Source of the DNA: Larix kaempferi
Lineage: Eukaryota > Streptophyta > Pinopsida > Pinales > Pinaceae
NCBI GenBank assembly: GCA_027924585.1
Contig: BSBM01000106.1
Span: 41,360,001-41,424,000, forward strand
Direction: 5' to 3'
Length of the DNA: 64,000 nt
The number at the start of each line of letters is the position of its first letter. The stretch's first letter is position 1. The notes below the pieces were generated by a model. It searched no databases, was not told where the DNA came from, and saw only the letters and a list, made by a program, of their open reading frames with translations. Shown here piece by piece: positions 35,031 through 46,848 of this stretch. The translations under genes and the position numbers were made by a program.

Positions 35031-36830
35031 GAGGATTGTATCCTTCTGTGCGACAGTCTTGTTACTTGTGGGAACCGAGGAAGAAGATGAAGGTTCTTGA
35101 GGTGGCTGCAGTCTTGACCTTGTATTATAAGGATGTTGTGTGTTAAACACCGCCTCAGGTTCTTCTTCTTCTTCACACATAGGAAGTTCCGAAAAGCAAC
35201 CCACAGCATCGACCTGTGGATCATCTTCTGCTTCTTCTTCAGGTAGTAGAGGATCCAGGGTAGTCTAATCGTTAGAAGTGTCAGGGGTGACTTGGGATTC
35301 TACTGCCAATGGTCTAAAAATAGAAAAGAGTTCGTCGTTTGTGAGTGCATATGCCGTATTTGGTGGTGGTGGATTTTTTGGAGGCTGGTAAGGTCTCCTA
35401 AACGGTGGCCTTACAAAACCTCTATTCTGAATCTGATTATTGTTAGTGTTTTTCTTCAAATCCACCATCTCATTCGACATCTTCTGAAGGAATTTCTTCA
35501 TGTCAGTCAAATCAAATGAATCCTTGTTCTGAACTATGGGTTTAGGGACAATCTCAATTTTCTTCCTGGAAGTGGAAGGTTGTCCTTCTAAGGATTCAGG
35601 GCTGTCATCCAGACAAAAGATGTCTTTCTCAACTTGGATTTCTTCATCAAATGCTTCCAGTAGAGTACCCTTCTATGCCCTTTTGACCCATATTGCAATG
35701 GAGGGAGACAGACCCTTTTCATAATAAGCCACCAATAATTCTTCAGCAGGAAGAAGATTGGCAAGAATTCTGTTTTTGAGATATGAAAACCTTTGGTTAA
35801 AGTCTTTTACCCTTTCTTTTCCTTTGGATTTCATGGAGGACAACTCTAAGACAAGATCTTGTAGTGTTTTGTCATCCCCAAACTTCTGGGTAAAATGTTT
35901 CTTGAATTCATCCCAGGACGTTATGGATTGGGCTGGTAAAGAAAAATACCAAGTGGTCGCTCTACCCTCAAAAGTGTATGGAAAGAGTCTACATACTACA
36001 TCCTCATATACCACGCTTCTAATCCTGATTGCTTGCATAAAAAAATTTATGTGATCCAACGCGGGCGTTTTATAATCAGGGTTGAATTTAGGCAACCATT
36101 TTTCAAGATTCTTTGGTAATCTATGTTGATCTCCTAGTATGAAAACTGCACCTTGGTCAAGCCAAGGTCTGTTTTGACCTTCTCCAACCATTGGAGGTTC
36201 TTGTTCTTCTTCTTCAGATGATGAACTAAAAGAATTTTCTGCATCCGAGGAAGATGATGAAGATGAAGGAGGGGACAGTGGTGGACCACCGGCTCCAAGA
36301 TTTGGTTGACCTTGTGTTCCTACGAGAGTGTCCTCGTGGTTATATTCAGGAGAATCTAGTCGATTGACTAGGTCTTGGTTTTCAGATTGGTGATCAGCTG
36401 TATGTCGATCCTATGTGTTAAAACTATCAGTCGGTTGAATCGGTGGATCAGAGGTCTGTGAGGTGGGAACTTGTTGTTCTTCCCGATCGCTAGCCTGCAA
36501 AACACCTTCTAAGTTTAGAGCTGCCAGACCGCATCTTCTTTGATCGGCAAGACATTGTTGTTCTACTCTTAAAACCCTATCGGCGGATGTTTTCAATAAC
36601 TGTTCTAACGAAATGGGTCCCCTTGAGGGTGATGTGAAGATGATTTCTCCTATGTTCTCCTATCGTACCACCGGTGTAACGGGTATAACTGTAGGTTGTG
36701 CAGATGTAACAGGGAGAACTGTAGGTTGCGAATCAGTTGGTTCTTCAGATGTTGAAGCCCTAGTCTGGCTTCGGGTTTGAACCGTTGAAGTACTTGCTGG
36801 AGGAGTCTTATTAGTAGTTTGGTTAGGCAT
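35000..36830 (-). pseudogene. Tat-like gag
   Basis: The ATG at 36828-36830 lies 32 bases inside the 5' LTR edge and opens one frame (MPNQTTNKTPP...) that continues to about 35000 with nonsense codons near 36660, 36411, 35673 and 35265. It has a low-complexity Ser/Glu stretch (36200-36290), a retrotransposon gag core (ATTWYFSLPAQSITSWDEFKKHF, FNQRFSYLKNR; 35673-36191), a Pro-rich segment and a final NTRSRL region. No zinc knuckle is visible. Confidence 0.88.
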
Positions 36831-36841
36831 GTTTTACTAGT

Positions 36842-36860
36842 GGCCCTCCTTCTAGCACCA
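36842..36860 (-). promoter_or_regulatory. primer-binding site of the Tat-like element
   Basis: On the minus strand TGGTGCTAGAAGGAGGGCC follows the 5' LTR after two bases. I cannot name the primer tRNA with certainty. Confidence 0.75.
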
Positions 36861-36862
36861 TT

Positions 36863-39811
36863 TTTTGATGCCTCGGGGGTACAGGATGAGTGCGAAATGC
36901 TGGAATGGATTTCAAGGCACACAACAGGGGATGAAAACCCAGCCAAAGGCTTCGAAAGACCCTACGCAAGGGAAATTCTATCCTCGAGCTGTTTGGTGTG
37001 GTGATCACCCAAGGATATTTGGCCTCTGCTGGCACTCTATGAGTAAAATATTTGATCGTGAAAGATCAGTTTTCCTATCAAGGAAAACAAAGTGAAAAAC
37101 TAGTTACCGAAATCTAACTTAACCTACCTAAGGTAAGAACCTATCCTGAGTCAGATCTAGCCTAAAAGGAAGAGTTGATGTCGTGCAGATCAGAATTGAA
37201 GTGAGATGGACAAGTGATTAAGTACCTTAAACATAAATTTCTTCGGGTTCTTCACTTGTTAATTAAAGCTTTATCAATTAAGAAATTAAGTGATAATTCT
37301 TCAAAGTGTTTAAGCCCATTCAAATACCTGATCTATAATCATTGTGTCAATTGAAAAATTAACAACTGATTATACATATTTAGTTGCATCGAATCATTTG
37401 CAGAAATATAAAAGTGAGAACTGTTCAATCAAAGAAATTTAATAGAACAATTCAGAGAATGAGTCAAAACATACAGAAAAATCAATATGAAGGATCATAT
37501 ACATCAATAAGTGATCTGCAATAGATTGAACGCATAGCTGATGACAATTTGAAACATTTAACTCAGCGATTCTCAAAGAAATTTGAAGAACACAAGAAGG
37601 TGGATAAAGATAACTTTACTGCATATAAAAGTCTTGTACAAAAATTACAATGGCTCGAATAGACAGAGCATCTTCAATCCATACTCCTGTTGAATCGTAA
37701 TTCCAAAATTCCCAACCCTTTGCTAAGGGAAACATTCCTCCTTAAATACTAAATTTTACCCAAAATCTCAAAAGGAGAAATTATACAAAATAGAAATTAC
37801 AAAAATTGGCTCCAACCATCGATCCAATAAAACTTTCTTCTTTCCAGATTGAAGGATTTTTTCGCCACCTTATTACCAAAAATATGTTACAAAGACTCGC
37901 TCTTAATCAGATAGGGTCTCGTGGCATCATAAAAATTCAATAACAGATTGTTCATTATCTTCGACAGGTGGCATGGTTTGTGAAAACTTATGTTGTAGGA
38001 AATTCAGGATCAGGTAATTCATGGTCAGAAACAGAGAAATCCATTAAAGGATTTACTTCAGAAACAGTGGCCGGTACGTTAGGTTCTCCATTGATTATAA
38101 ATTCTTGTATGACATCGTCATCAAGGTCAGCTAGTTCTTCCAGAATTTCCTTGCTCTACCCCATGGAATTTCACACATAGGAAGATAACGCTTCAAAGTC
38201 CTCTTCACTACTGTCGCTGCTAAGATCAGGAATACCTGCATCAAATGGTGGTGGCAACGTTTCTTGATACAACAAAGGGTAAAGTTCCTCATTATCAACA
38301 TGAATATTAGAAGGTTCACCTCCTGCATGGAAATTACTCATCCTAGATAAATCTTTAGATAACAGGATGCCCAAAATGCTACGCAGAAAGTTTCCTATTA
38401 CAGAAAGAAATGAGCAATGTAGTATTTTCACGTTAATTGCTACTTTAAGACCAACATGCAGGGTGATTCCGATTGACCGAGGCAATTTGCAATGATTAAA
38501 CTTACACAGCGAACCCATTATAATTACTTCAACTGTCATTAAAAAAACCGAGATTTGAGTTTAAGCTTGTGCGAAGTACAAGTTCAATTACTGCTTGCAT
38601 GATTTTGAATTGCTTTTACGATCACATTGTTATAGGAAACCCCCCATCGATAATTATAACTGCTAATTAATAATGGAAACGAAGGCTGCGGTGATAGAAT
38701 TGACCTGCAAAAAATCTCGATTAGGAGTTCCAGTACACGGGTGATTAGTTCTTCACACGTAACAAATCAGATCAATCTGGCCCAACTTCGATGAGAAGGA
38801 TAGAATCTTTGAAATCGGATTTTAAGTGAAAAGAGATGATCATTAATAAGTGGAGAAAAAATGACAAAACGTCAAAACTCGAGACCAGACACGGCAAACT
38901 TAAGGCAGAGCAAAGGTGTCCATCCAACATGAAGCAATTGATAATCTTGTAGTAGTATCCACTGTTACAAATTATACAGAAAAACTGATAATTTGGAAGA
39001 ACCAGCTTTCCATAGACAAAATAGCGCATCCTGACTTAACTGATTACCCAAAATCAATGTGGCCACAAATTCATAACAATGGACGGCTGAGATTAGCTAG
39101 AGTGGGATGCGGAATTGAATTCAATTACGTTCACGAAGTTTTTATTCAAAGATTCCGCAAGCCGAAATCCGAAAGTATGGATTTGCAGGTTGCGGATTCA
39201 CAAAAATGAAAGTAAAAAAAAGGATTTCCGAAAGCCGAAAACCTACTGTGCGGGTGGCGAGCTTCGGAACGTTGAACTTTGATGTAAAATATCCATCCTG
39301 AAAGCCGCATCCTGAAATTATGGTTTGCGGGTTTTGGGAGCACACAGCAAATAAACGAAAAACGACCATCCCAAAAGCCGAATGCCGCCATTGTGGAGTT
39401 TGGGTTTCGGGGTAATTATTCCTTGGTCTTATTACCGATCAGTTCCGCAACCCGCAAATGTCGAGTTACAGATTGCGGGATCACTAAATACCAAAATTTC
39501 AAACAACAGTCCCGTAACCTGCAAATGTCGGGTTGCGGGTTTCGGAGACTCCAAATGCTAATTTTTTTGAACGATGATGATAACAATCAACAAAATAATC
39601 AAAAATTTAGCTTTCTTTTCCTTTTAGACCGGAACACCTTGGAAAAATGAATAACAGTTGCAAACAAACAAACCAAAGGCGTGGGTGAAGAACATTAGAG
39701 GTAAAATCAAAATTCTAACATTTACAAAATGACTCACGCAAACACCATAGTGTTTATTAAGATCGGGGCTCCCGTGCTTAAGTAAGCATGGGATCTGTTG
39801 TGGCCACAACA
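36863..39811 (-). repeat. Tat-like element, 5' LTR (right copy)
   Basis: Pairs with 26825-29761. Carries the longer but interrupted form of the acidic LTR ORF (38171-38539). Confidence 0.95.
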
Positions 39812-39816
39812 AGACC

Positions 39817-40794
39817 CTCAATTTCCCATTTTATTTCCTGAAAAGTTTAGAGAAAATGTCAAGTCAGGTTAGGAAGAATACTGTTAATCCCTCTGGTAGC
39901 TTGTACCATCACTGTCTCATTAAAATCCTGATCATTCACCAGTTGGAAGAGAGAGGGAAAACCTGGGATCGTTTTGTCTTTGAAATACTAAACCCTCATT
40001 TGATCAAGAAGCCTATTGTCAAACCCTCTGCTTCTCGAAAACACCATCGTTTCCAAACCAATATTAGTGAGCCTACCCAAGCCTCTACGCAAGCAGAATG
40101 AGACACTAAGTGTGTACGGATTGACGAGGATCCCTCAAGCGAGGCGCACCTTGTCCATCCATTGCCTTCTCCCGAGCTTGCCCTTGGTGACCCTACTTCG
40201 GAACCCCCACTTTTTTCATCAGAACCCACTAAATCTAAGAGACGAAATTGTGACCAGTTCGTCAACCAGTCTGTCATCCAGACTGTCGTTCAGCCATCAC
40301 ATTCAAACGACCAGTCAGACGACCATATCCTCGAAACACCCCTCCTCACATTAGCCAATGTATCTGCTCGATTGTCTGAAGCCCCCATTGCTGGAATTTC
40401 TCCTGCACACAATGAAGACAAAGTTCTTGAAGAACATACTGTTGAGCTTGAAACCTTTTCAAAAGAGCTGAGTCCTCAAAAGGACCTGGAACATCGCATA
40501 GAACATCCCATTCTGAATTAGTAGGAAGTGGATAGGTTGACTTGAGGGATAGCACGGTTGACAGACCAGAATCAAAACTATGTGGAAACAATCTCTGAGC
40601 TTCATAAAGAAAACAAGGTACTGCGCACACAAGTAAGAAGCATTGAATGCTTGGTTAACGCCAAAACAACGTCCCATACTTCTCTCCGGATGAGGTATGA
40701 TGACTTGAAGGATCAGTTCAAGAAGCTTAGTGCTAAGTTCACTTCCTCTTCCAAGTCGAAGGCAGCTGCTACCGCAGCTCAGCCTTCTTCCTAA
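39817..40794 (+). pseudogene. extra 3' ORF of the Athila-like element, C-terminal part
   Basis: When the AGACC duplication is counted once, the frame interrupted at 26824 continues here without a shift, through stops at 40099, 40519-40524 and about 40540, to the stop at 40792. The original product was therefore about 520 residues. This half is Ser/Pro/Thr-rich, has a stretch built on GTCATCCAGACTGTC-like repeats (40250-40330), and ends with a probable coiled coil (ETISELHKENKVLRTQV) and a basic tail. Confidence 0.75.
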
Positions 40795-40834
40795 ATTCCT
40801 TTCCTTTTTGCTCAGTGGGACCTGGCATATCTTC

Positions 40835-40846
40835 GGTTTGGGGAAA
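40835..40846 (+). promoter_or_regulatory. polypurine tract of the Athila-like element
   Basis: ggtttggggaaa directly adjoins the 3' LTR start at 40847, the position from which plus-strand DNA synthesis is primed. Confidence 0.85.
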
Positions 40847-43587
40847 TGTTGGTGTCCATTTTGTCACCATTTTTTATCATCAAATATACTTTGAGTGGCG
40901 TTATTTTCAGTATTTTGATATAATAAATCACTCTTCTTGCCATTCAGACCGTCAATCAGACCTAGGTATGATCGTATTTACATATCACGTGAATCTTGGC
41001 TCAATATCATTATTTTCATGGTTTATTAACGTTAATTTAATATTTTTTGACTCGCTTGGCAAATAGATTTCGGCTTGCAGGTTATGGATTTCAAACGGAC
41101 CTCCGTTCAGACTTGTGTTCATGTTGCAAACATTTAGCCACATCCAGTCCGCCATTTAGCCCTTCGTTCAGCCCACGAAATCGTCGACTGGCATATTCCT
41201 GCCCATTAAAGACAAAAACAAAAGTATGATTTATGTTAGCAACGTGGTGGTTATGGTTGGTGAGTCAACACTCTAGAAGATTCGCTTCCCTGCTCTCCCA
41301 GCTCGACAACACACCTATTGCTCACGTCAACACTCCAGAAGCTCCATCTTTCCTGTTCGCTGATCCTGCCAGCATGCATCTCTACTCACGTTGACATTCC
41401 AGAAGATCCTTTCTCTCCCACGCTCAGCCTGCCAACGCATTATCTTCCCACGATGGAAGGAAACCGACTCACAGTTATTCGTGTCAAAGGGAATCGGCGG
41501 CGTGGAAGCAGGTGGACGGCCTCTGCGCTATCGTCAACCACCAAGCAGCCGTTGTATAGACATTAAGACTTCTATTTTTAGAGAGGTCGACTATGTCGAC
41601 CCTCTCTCCCATTGTAAACTTATAAATAGACGTCTCCTTTGGAGAAACGAAAACAGAAATATAGACGATTTATAATACAGTAGATATAGGAATTTACGCT
41701 ATCAAGTAATTCATAGAAACACTGTATAGTTTTCTCAGTTGATGGAAGCTCCTGAATTTTACTGTTGATATTTTGTTGTTGGTGACTAAGTTGATTTAGT
41801 TCCAATCTCTGATTGCTGGGAAGGGCCCCTCATCAATCGAAGGTTTTTATGTATAGTTTTGTATTTTCCTTTCTGCAAGTAAATAGTTCATTTTCTAGTA
41901 TATGTAATTAATTCTATTTTCCTTTATATGTCATTTCCTTATTTTTCTGTAATCTGTATTTTGTTGCTAACTTAATTTACTTTTCCAGAATTGATAATGG
42001 TCGACCAAGCATAGTGTTTATAGTTTGCTTTCAGTCCTTTGCAATTAGATAGAGTTTAGTTAGTTGTTGTTTCAGGTTTAGTTTATAATTAGAATTAGTC
42101 CTGCTAGTTCCTTTCCTGTAGCTATAGGTTATCCTTATTCATATCTCAGTTTTGTTTTATTAAGCCATAGAAATAGTTTATTTCTTTAAACAATGATTAG
42201 AATAGGTTATCTCTTTCTATCTTAGCTTCTCAACAGTCTTCTCACTGACTTCTTTGCACTATAGGATAATAATATGCATCAGCCAGCTGATAGTTAAGAT
42301 CATCCAAACTGCTTTTTCCCGTAGTTTAAATCATTTTCCTCCATCCGGACTGTCATTCGGACAGTCATCTGGATCGTCATTCGGACTTTCATCCTTTCTG
42401 CATTGTTTTATGCTTATTAAGAATTCAGTTTCTTAGGATTTTCAACTGTAATGTTTCTTTCTTTTAATTAGCATTCTTAACTGTAACTGAGATCTTGTTT
42501 TACATTACAAAGAGTTTAATTAAGTTTTGTCATTATTCTTAGTTTCCATTTCATCTCCCTTAACTTTGCTTTAACTGTCTTTTCCAATTTATGTCTTTCA
42601 TGTTTGATTTGCCAATAGGTTATTGTTCTAGAATCTATTAGTTTTATTCTTAGTATAATTTATTGTATGTTCTTAAGGTTTATTTCAAATTAGAGTTAAT
42701 AATTTCATTCTCCAAGTTATCTCAGTTTTGATAGTTTCTTCATTAAAGCATAGGATCAGTTTCCCATTCATACAGATAATAAAGATGTTCATAAAATAGA
42801 GTTTGGTTCAGAAATAAATATCTTTATCAAGTTTTCTACTTGCTTCTATAATAAATATCTTTATCAAGTTTTTTACTTGCTTCCAAATCAAATTCAATCC
42901 AAGTAAATATCTTTATTAAGTTTTCTACTTGCTTCTAGATTTCATTAGTTTGACATCATTTTACTTATGGATAAAATATAGATCATAATGTTTAAAATTA
43001 ATTGTAATTGGTCTCTTTGTAGTTTACATCTCTTTGTAGAAATTAGGTTAGATTTACTTCCATTTTGTTTTGTTGTTACATTTGAAAGTCATTACGATAC
43101 ATTCACCCTAGTTCCTATCACATTTGACGTACAACATCAAGGAAAATAGAATTAGATACTTTAGTGTAGTCTTAAAGTGTTAACTAAATGCATAAGTAGT
43201 TGTTGAATTCACTAAGTAGTTTGTAGTTTTTTCCGTTAGTCAAGTAGTTTCCATTTTCATAAAAATTAGTTTTCTTTTTTATCAGTATTTGTTATTTTCC
43301 CATTATTTAATCATAGAGTAGAGTAGTATAGCTTGATACTATTCTGATCTGTTGGTTTAAATTAGGTTTAATTAGTTCCTTTGTTGTTTTTCTGAAGTTT
43401 GACTCGATTTTTTCATTTTGAAAGATCTTTCGATCTTTTCTTTATTAAATATTTCTAAGGTCTGTCGAGCCGAAACTTAGGCCCCATTCTACCTCAGCAT
43501 ATACTGTGCCACAACTCTAAGATTACCAACCCTGGTCGATAATTAAATATTTTGGTGATTCCTCAGGACAGTAAATACACCTCAACA
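40847..43587 (+). repeat. Athila-like element, 3' LTR
   Basis: 2741 bp, pairs with 14857-17600; starts TGTTGGTGTCC, ends CCTCAACA. TATA box at 41621-41629. Many differences from the 5' LTR are C/T and G/A changes, as expected from decay of methylated cytosines. Confidence 0.95.
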
Positions 43588-43929
43588 ATTGTGCATATTC
43601 ATATTTGATAGTTGGTTCCTCAATGTGAGAGTCACATTAATGCTACTATGTTCAAATATATTATTTAGGGTTTTGAACATCCTCCTGGTTGTGTTCTTTT
43701 TTGATATTTGAGGAACCAAATGGTCTTTGAATGAGTCCACCAATATCCTTCTTGCTGTGGCATCATTCTTCCTCCATTGAGGCTTCTCCTCTTCAGCTTT
43801 TGGTTATGGAACGTTCTCATTTACAAACTTCAAGAGATCATTTTCTTATAGAATGAGAAGAACTCTAGACTTCCAATATATTAAATTGGAAGCCCTATCC
43901 AGACGATCTTCAATCTTCATTCCAATCAT
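43588..43929 (-). pseudogene. copia A gag, N-terminal part
   Basis: The start codon at 43927-43929 opens a frame MIGMKIEDRLDRAS... matching copia B gag (start 50852). Two in-frame stops follow (after VLLIL and after NENVP). It runs to the insertion point of the Athila-like element. Confidence 0.85.
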
Positions 43930-44187
43930 CTTGACTGCAGATCTGAAGTAGAAACCTCGGTAGGAACTAGTCCAAAAATGAAGATTGGATTCTTGAGAAA
44001 CTGACTCCATAGGAAAATGCGCCCTAGCAAGGTGAGTTGAGAGAAGGTAGGGTCAATCCAAATCTGTGGAGAAAACAGGACAAAACTTGAAACCCTAATT
44101 TTTGTAGTAACTATTGCAGCTGCAGAATTAGGTCAAAGTTGAAACTTCTCATAATTGGATCCTGCCTTCACCAAAAGATGCGCCTTC

Positions 44188-45192
44188 TGATGCAGGAGCA
44201 TCGAGAACCTAGGAAAAGTGGTCGGAGTTAATCGACATGAGGAAAGCTGACTAGAGGAAGTGTCGATGACCATTGGTGCGGAAGGGAAGATTGGCTTATT
44301 TAAGTCAATAAGTCGAGCAAGAGCAGCCGGGTATGCGACCGATAGAGGCAGCGTAAGTCGAGAGTCGACATGTTGGGATCAAAAGGTGATGGGATGAGTA
44401 GAGCGTTGAGGGTCAACATGTGTTGAACCATGACACCAACAAGTTTGGGCATGATTCAAGTGAGGAGGAAGGGGCGGACTGGAAAAGCCTGAAGAGTGTG
44501 AAGGAAACCAACGGGTAAGTCGAAGTTGATAGACAGTATGGACGACATGATGGATTATTGTATCCTATTAGAAGGATGTGTAGGAGTCAAGGAGAGTAAT
44601 TGGAAACAGTTCAGGGTTGATAAGGAAGTTAATGACAGTTATTGCAGGTGGGTGAAGACGTGATAGATGTCATCATAGGCAGAGGCTGTGCAGCACGGTT
44701 GGGGCACTGACAGTTGCAGGTGTGCAGGATCTGAGAAGATCGACAGGAAGAGGAGGTGTGTCTCGGGGGGTCGGAAAGACCTCAGGAACAACAATAGAAA
44801 AGGAGAAGACCAGGGAGTTCGGATCAGTTGAGGGACTTGGAATTTGGGAGAGTCAAGCAGAGCGAGCAAATCTCAAGAGAAGTCTGGTAGATTGGATAGG
44901 AAAGTCACACATCTACAAAGCCGAGAAGATCGAGCCATAGCTCAGATTTCCGCAGTGAGCCAGGAGAGGGTGAGTTCGACACACTGAGATAGCACACAGT
45001 TACTTTTGTATTGTAACAGTTGACGCTGACAGTTAGTTATTTATTTCATTTCCTTGCAATTTGCATTGTAACCGATTCGGAGAAGTAATATAAGCTAGCT
45101 TTTGGCATGCTGTTTGCATCTTGTCTATGTAAATGTGTGTGTGGTGTGTAATTCTTAAGCAAGAACCTTATGGCATAAGGCGCCTTGCGTCA
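44188..45192. mobile_element. 1005-bp solo LTR in the copia A leader
   Basis: The segment starts TGATGCAGG and ends TTGCGTCA and is flanked by a perfect 5-bp duplication CCTTC (44183-44187 and 45193-45197). The same place in copia B (near 51105) is uninterrupted and reads gcgccttccctaggg, which is the predicted empty site. No internal coding or primer site is present, so it looks like a solo LTR left after recombination. The minus-strand frame at 44639-44869 inside it has no recognisable content. Confidence 0.85.
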
Positions 45193-45295
45193 CCTTCCTT
45201 AGGGAGAAGTTTCCAAGTCTCTTTTTTCTGCCAAAATGATGAGGGAAGGCCTCAGAAGATGAAACCCTAGCTTCCAACAATGTATTCTTCTAGTA

Positions 45296-45309
45296 CTGCT
45301 CTCATACCA
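45296..45309 (-). promoter_or_regulatory. copia A primer-binding site (initiator-Met type)
   Basis: Minus strand TGGTATGAGAGCAG directly adjoins the shared LTR; it matches the plant copia site TGGTATCAGAGC at all but one position. Confidence 0.88.
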
Positions 45310-45887
45310 TGTTAGTTTTTCATACAATTATAGCAGTATAATTTAATTGCATAAGACCAATAGGATCACTAGAAGAAAGACAAATCACAGAAACAAAGAA
45401 CACGATAATTTATCCTAAGAAACCCAATAGGGAGAAAACCCAGCAACCTGCATATAGAGATGAAAAATTCTTAGAACAAAGTACAAGGATGAGAGAGAGA
45501 AAGTAGAAAGTCTCTCCAAGTATAAACCCCAAAACTATGCTTCTCCTTGCTGCAGATGTGAATTGCTCTCCAAGTGATGTGAACTTGTGTGTATTCAGTG
45601 AGTGACCAAATGAGGCACCTATCCTCTCTATTTATACACTTGCCAAAATGGTGGTTTCCCTAACTGGAACGACTTGTCTAACTGGCAGAGCCGACTTGAA
45701 TTGGGAGCAAATAAAATAATGTTTATTTAATTCTTTTCTTTGGGTAATTTATCCCCAAGGTTTACATTGATTCTTTCAAGAATTTTACATAATTAATTAC
45801 ATAAAAATCATGATCTCCCGTAGGAGGTACAAATAAATACAATAAAATATAATAAGAATAAATTTTGCAGTTGCACTAATTCCAACA
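45310..45887 (-). repeat. shared copia LTR
   Basis: On the left it adjoins the copia A primer-binding site, on the right the copia B polypurine tract. Ends are TGTTAG and CCAACA on the plus strand. A TATA box (TATAAATAG on the minus strand) lies at 45628-45636. Confidence 0.93.
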
Positions 45888-46245
45888 CTCCCTCTCAACA
45901 AGGAAGGTATTCTTCGGACATGGTCATCATCAGCATCACGATCATCTGGGTTTCATCTGTACATCACATTTGTCTTGATCAACTCTATACATACTGAAGG
46001 TTGTCAACACAGCCTCAGTCCTTTGAGACGTGTTATCATGCATCTTCTCCACACATTCCATCGATGGATCCATACATCAACTCAACAACTCTACACAGTC
46101 CATTGGAGAGTACAACAAGCATCATCACATCTTAGACAATCGATATTCAGTACAATATGCATCTACTTAGCTCAGTCCTTCGGGGAACATGCACCAACTC
46201 AAACAGTACTTCAATGAGTCCAAGAGTATCAGCGTCTCCATCCAA

Positions 46246-46772
46246 CCTGAATGTCTGAAACATCTCTCATACACGACCATGTGCTACCTATCTGTCTCTA
46301 CTAATGATGGGACCCTCTCATTCTTGGATGAGATCATGGACGACCATAGATACCTGTGTAGAAACAAACTTCACATGACCATCTACTACCTGTTCGTCTC
46401 ATCTATCGATGGGATCCTACCATACCTCGCTGAGAACCTAGACGAGTAGATGTACCTGTGTGGAACCAAACTTCACACGACCATCTACTACCTGTCCGTC
46501 TCATTTGTCGATGTGATCCTCCCATACCTGGATGAGAACATAGACGAGTAGAGGTACTTGTGTGGAACCAAACTTCACACGACCATATACTACCTATCCA
46601 TATCATCTTTCGATGGGATCCTCCTATACCTGGATGAGAACCTGGAAGAGTAGAGATACCTATGTAGAACCAAACTTCACCCGACCATATACTACCTACC
46701 TGTCTCATCTGTTGATGGGATCCTCCTATACTTGGTTGAGAACCTAGAAGAGTAGAGGTACCTGGGTGAAAG
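46246..46772. repeat. 102-bp tandem repeat in the copia B 3' region, about five copies
   Basis: The gatcct landmark recurs at 46413, 46515, 46617 and 46719 with an earlier diverged copy at about 46311. The period equals 34 codons, so both strands carry open frames with 34-residue repeats (plus strand about 46562-46747, minus strand 46403-46708). The matching part of copia A is not preserved. Confidence 0.92.
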
Positions 46773-46848
46773 TAAGGTAAACATCTTCATGTCATATTTC
46801 CCTCTCAAGGAGGGACACGCTCTCTTCCACTCCAAGCCTTCCATGAAA

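Larger units (their letters stand above)
26825..39811 (-). mobile_element. Tat-like Ty3/gypsy element with two RNase H domains
   Basis: Direct LTRs 26825-29761 (2937 bp) and 36863-39811 (2949 bp) run from TGTTGATGCC (T-T-T-T-G-A-T-G in the right copy) to GGCCACAACA, flanked by a perfect target duplication AGACC (26820-26824 and 39812-39816). Coding is on the minus strand: gag, protease remnant, an extra RNase H, reverse transcriptase, RNase H, integrase. The two RNase H domains point to the Tat lineage. Hand-counted LTR divergence is about 5% over the first 500 bases, less than for the host element. Confidence 0.95.
14857..43587 (+). mobile_element. Athila-like Ty3/gypsy element with nested insertion
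   Basis: Two direct LTRs (14857-17600 and 40847-43587) of about 2.74 kb start TG(C/T)TGGTGTCC and end CCTCAACA. Flanks CTTGG and ATTGT are a decayed 5-bp target duplication: removing the element and one copy restores exactly the spacing seen in copia B. The interior has a tRNA-Asp-like primer site, gag with two zinc knuckles, protease, reverse transcriptase, RNase H, integrase, a long spacer, an extra ORF after pol, and a polypurine tract. Extra ORF, PBS type and pol style suggest the Athila lineage. Hand-counted LTR divergence is about 8% over the first 560 bases. Confidence 0.93.
11836..45309 (-). mobile_element. copia A: Ty1/copia element, split by later insertions, left end lost
   Basis: Gag-pol sequence reads on the minus strand in two blocks: 43588-45309 (leader and start of gag) and 11836-14856 (rest of gag, protease, integrase, part of reverse transcriptase). 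They are separated by the Athila-like element. The block order and joint fit copia B, which is uninterrupted at the matching place near 50511. The reverse transcriptase end, RNase H and 3' LTR are missing on the left. Its 5' LTR is the shared LTR at 45310-45887, adjoining an iMet-type primer site at 45296-45309. A solo LTR interrupts its leader. Confidence 0.88.

Noticed and set aside
37968-38180. Plus-strand frames inside the Tat-like LTRs (also 27936-28142)
   Set aside because: They are shadows of the acidic minus-strand ORF.
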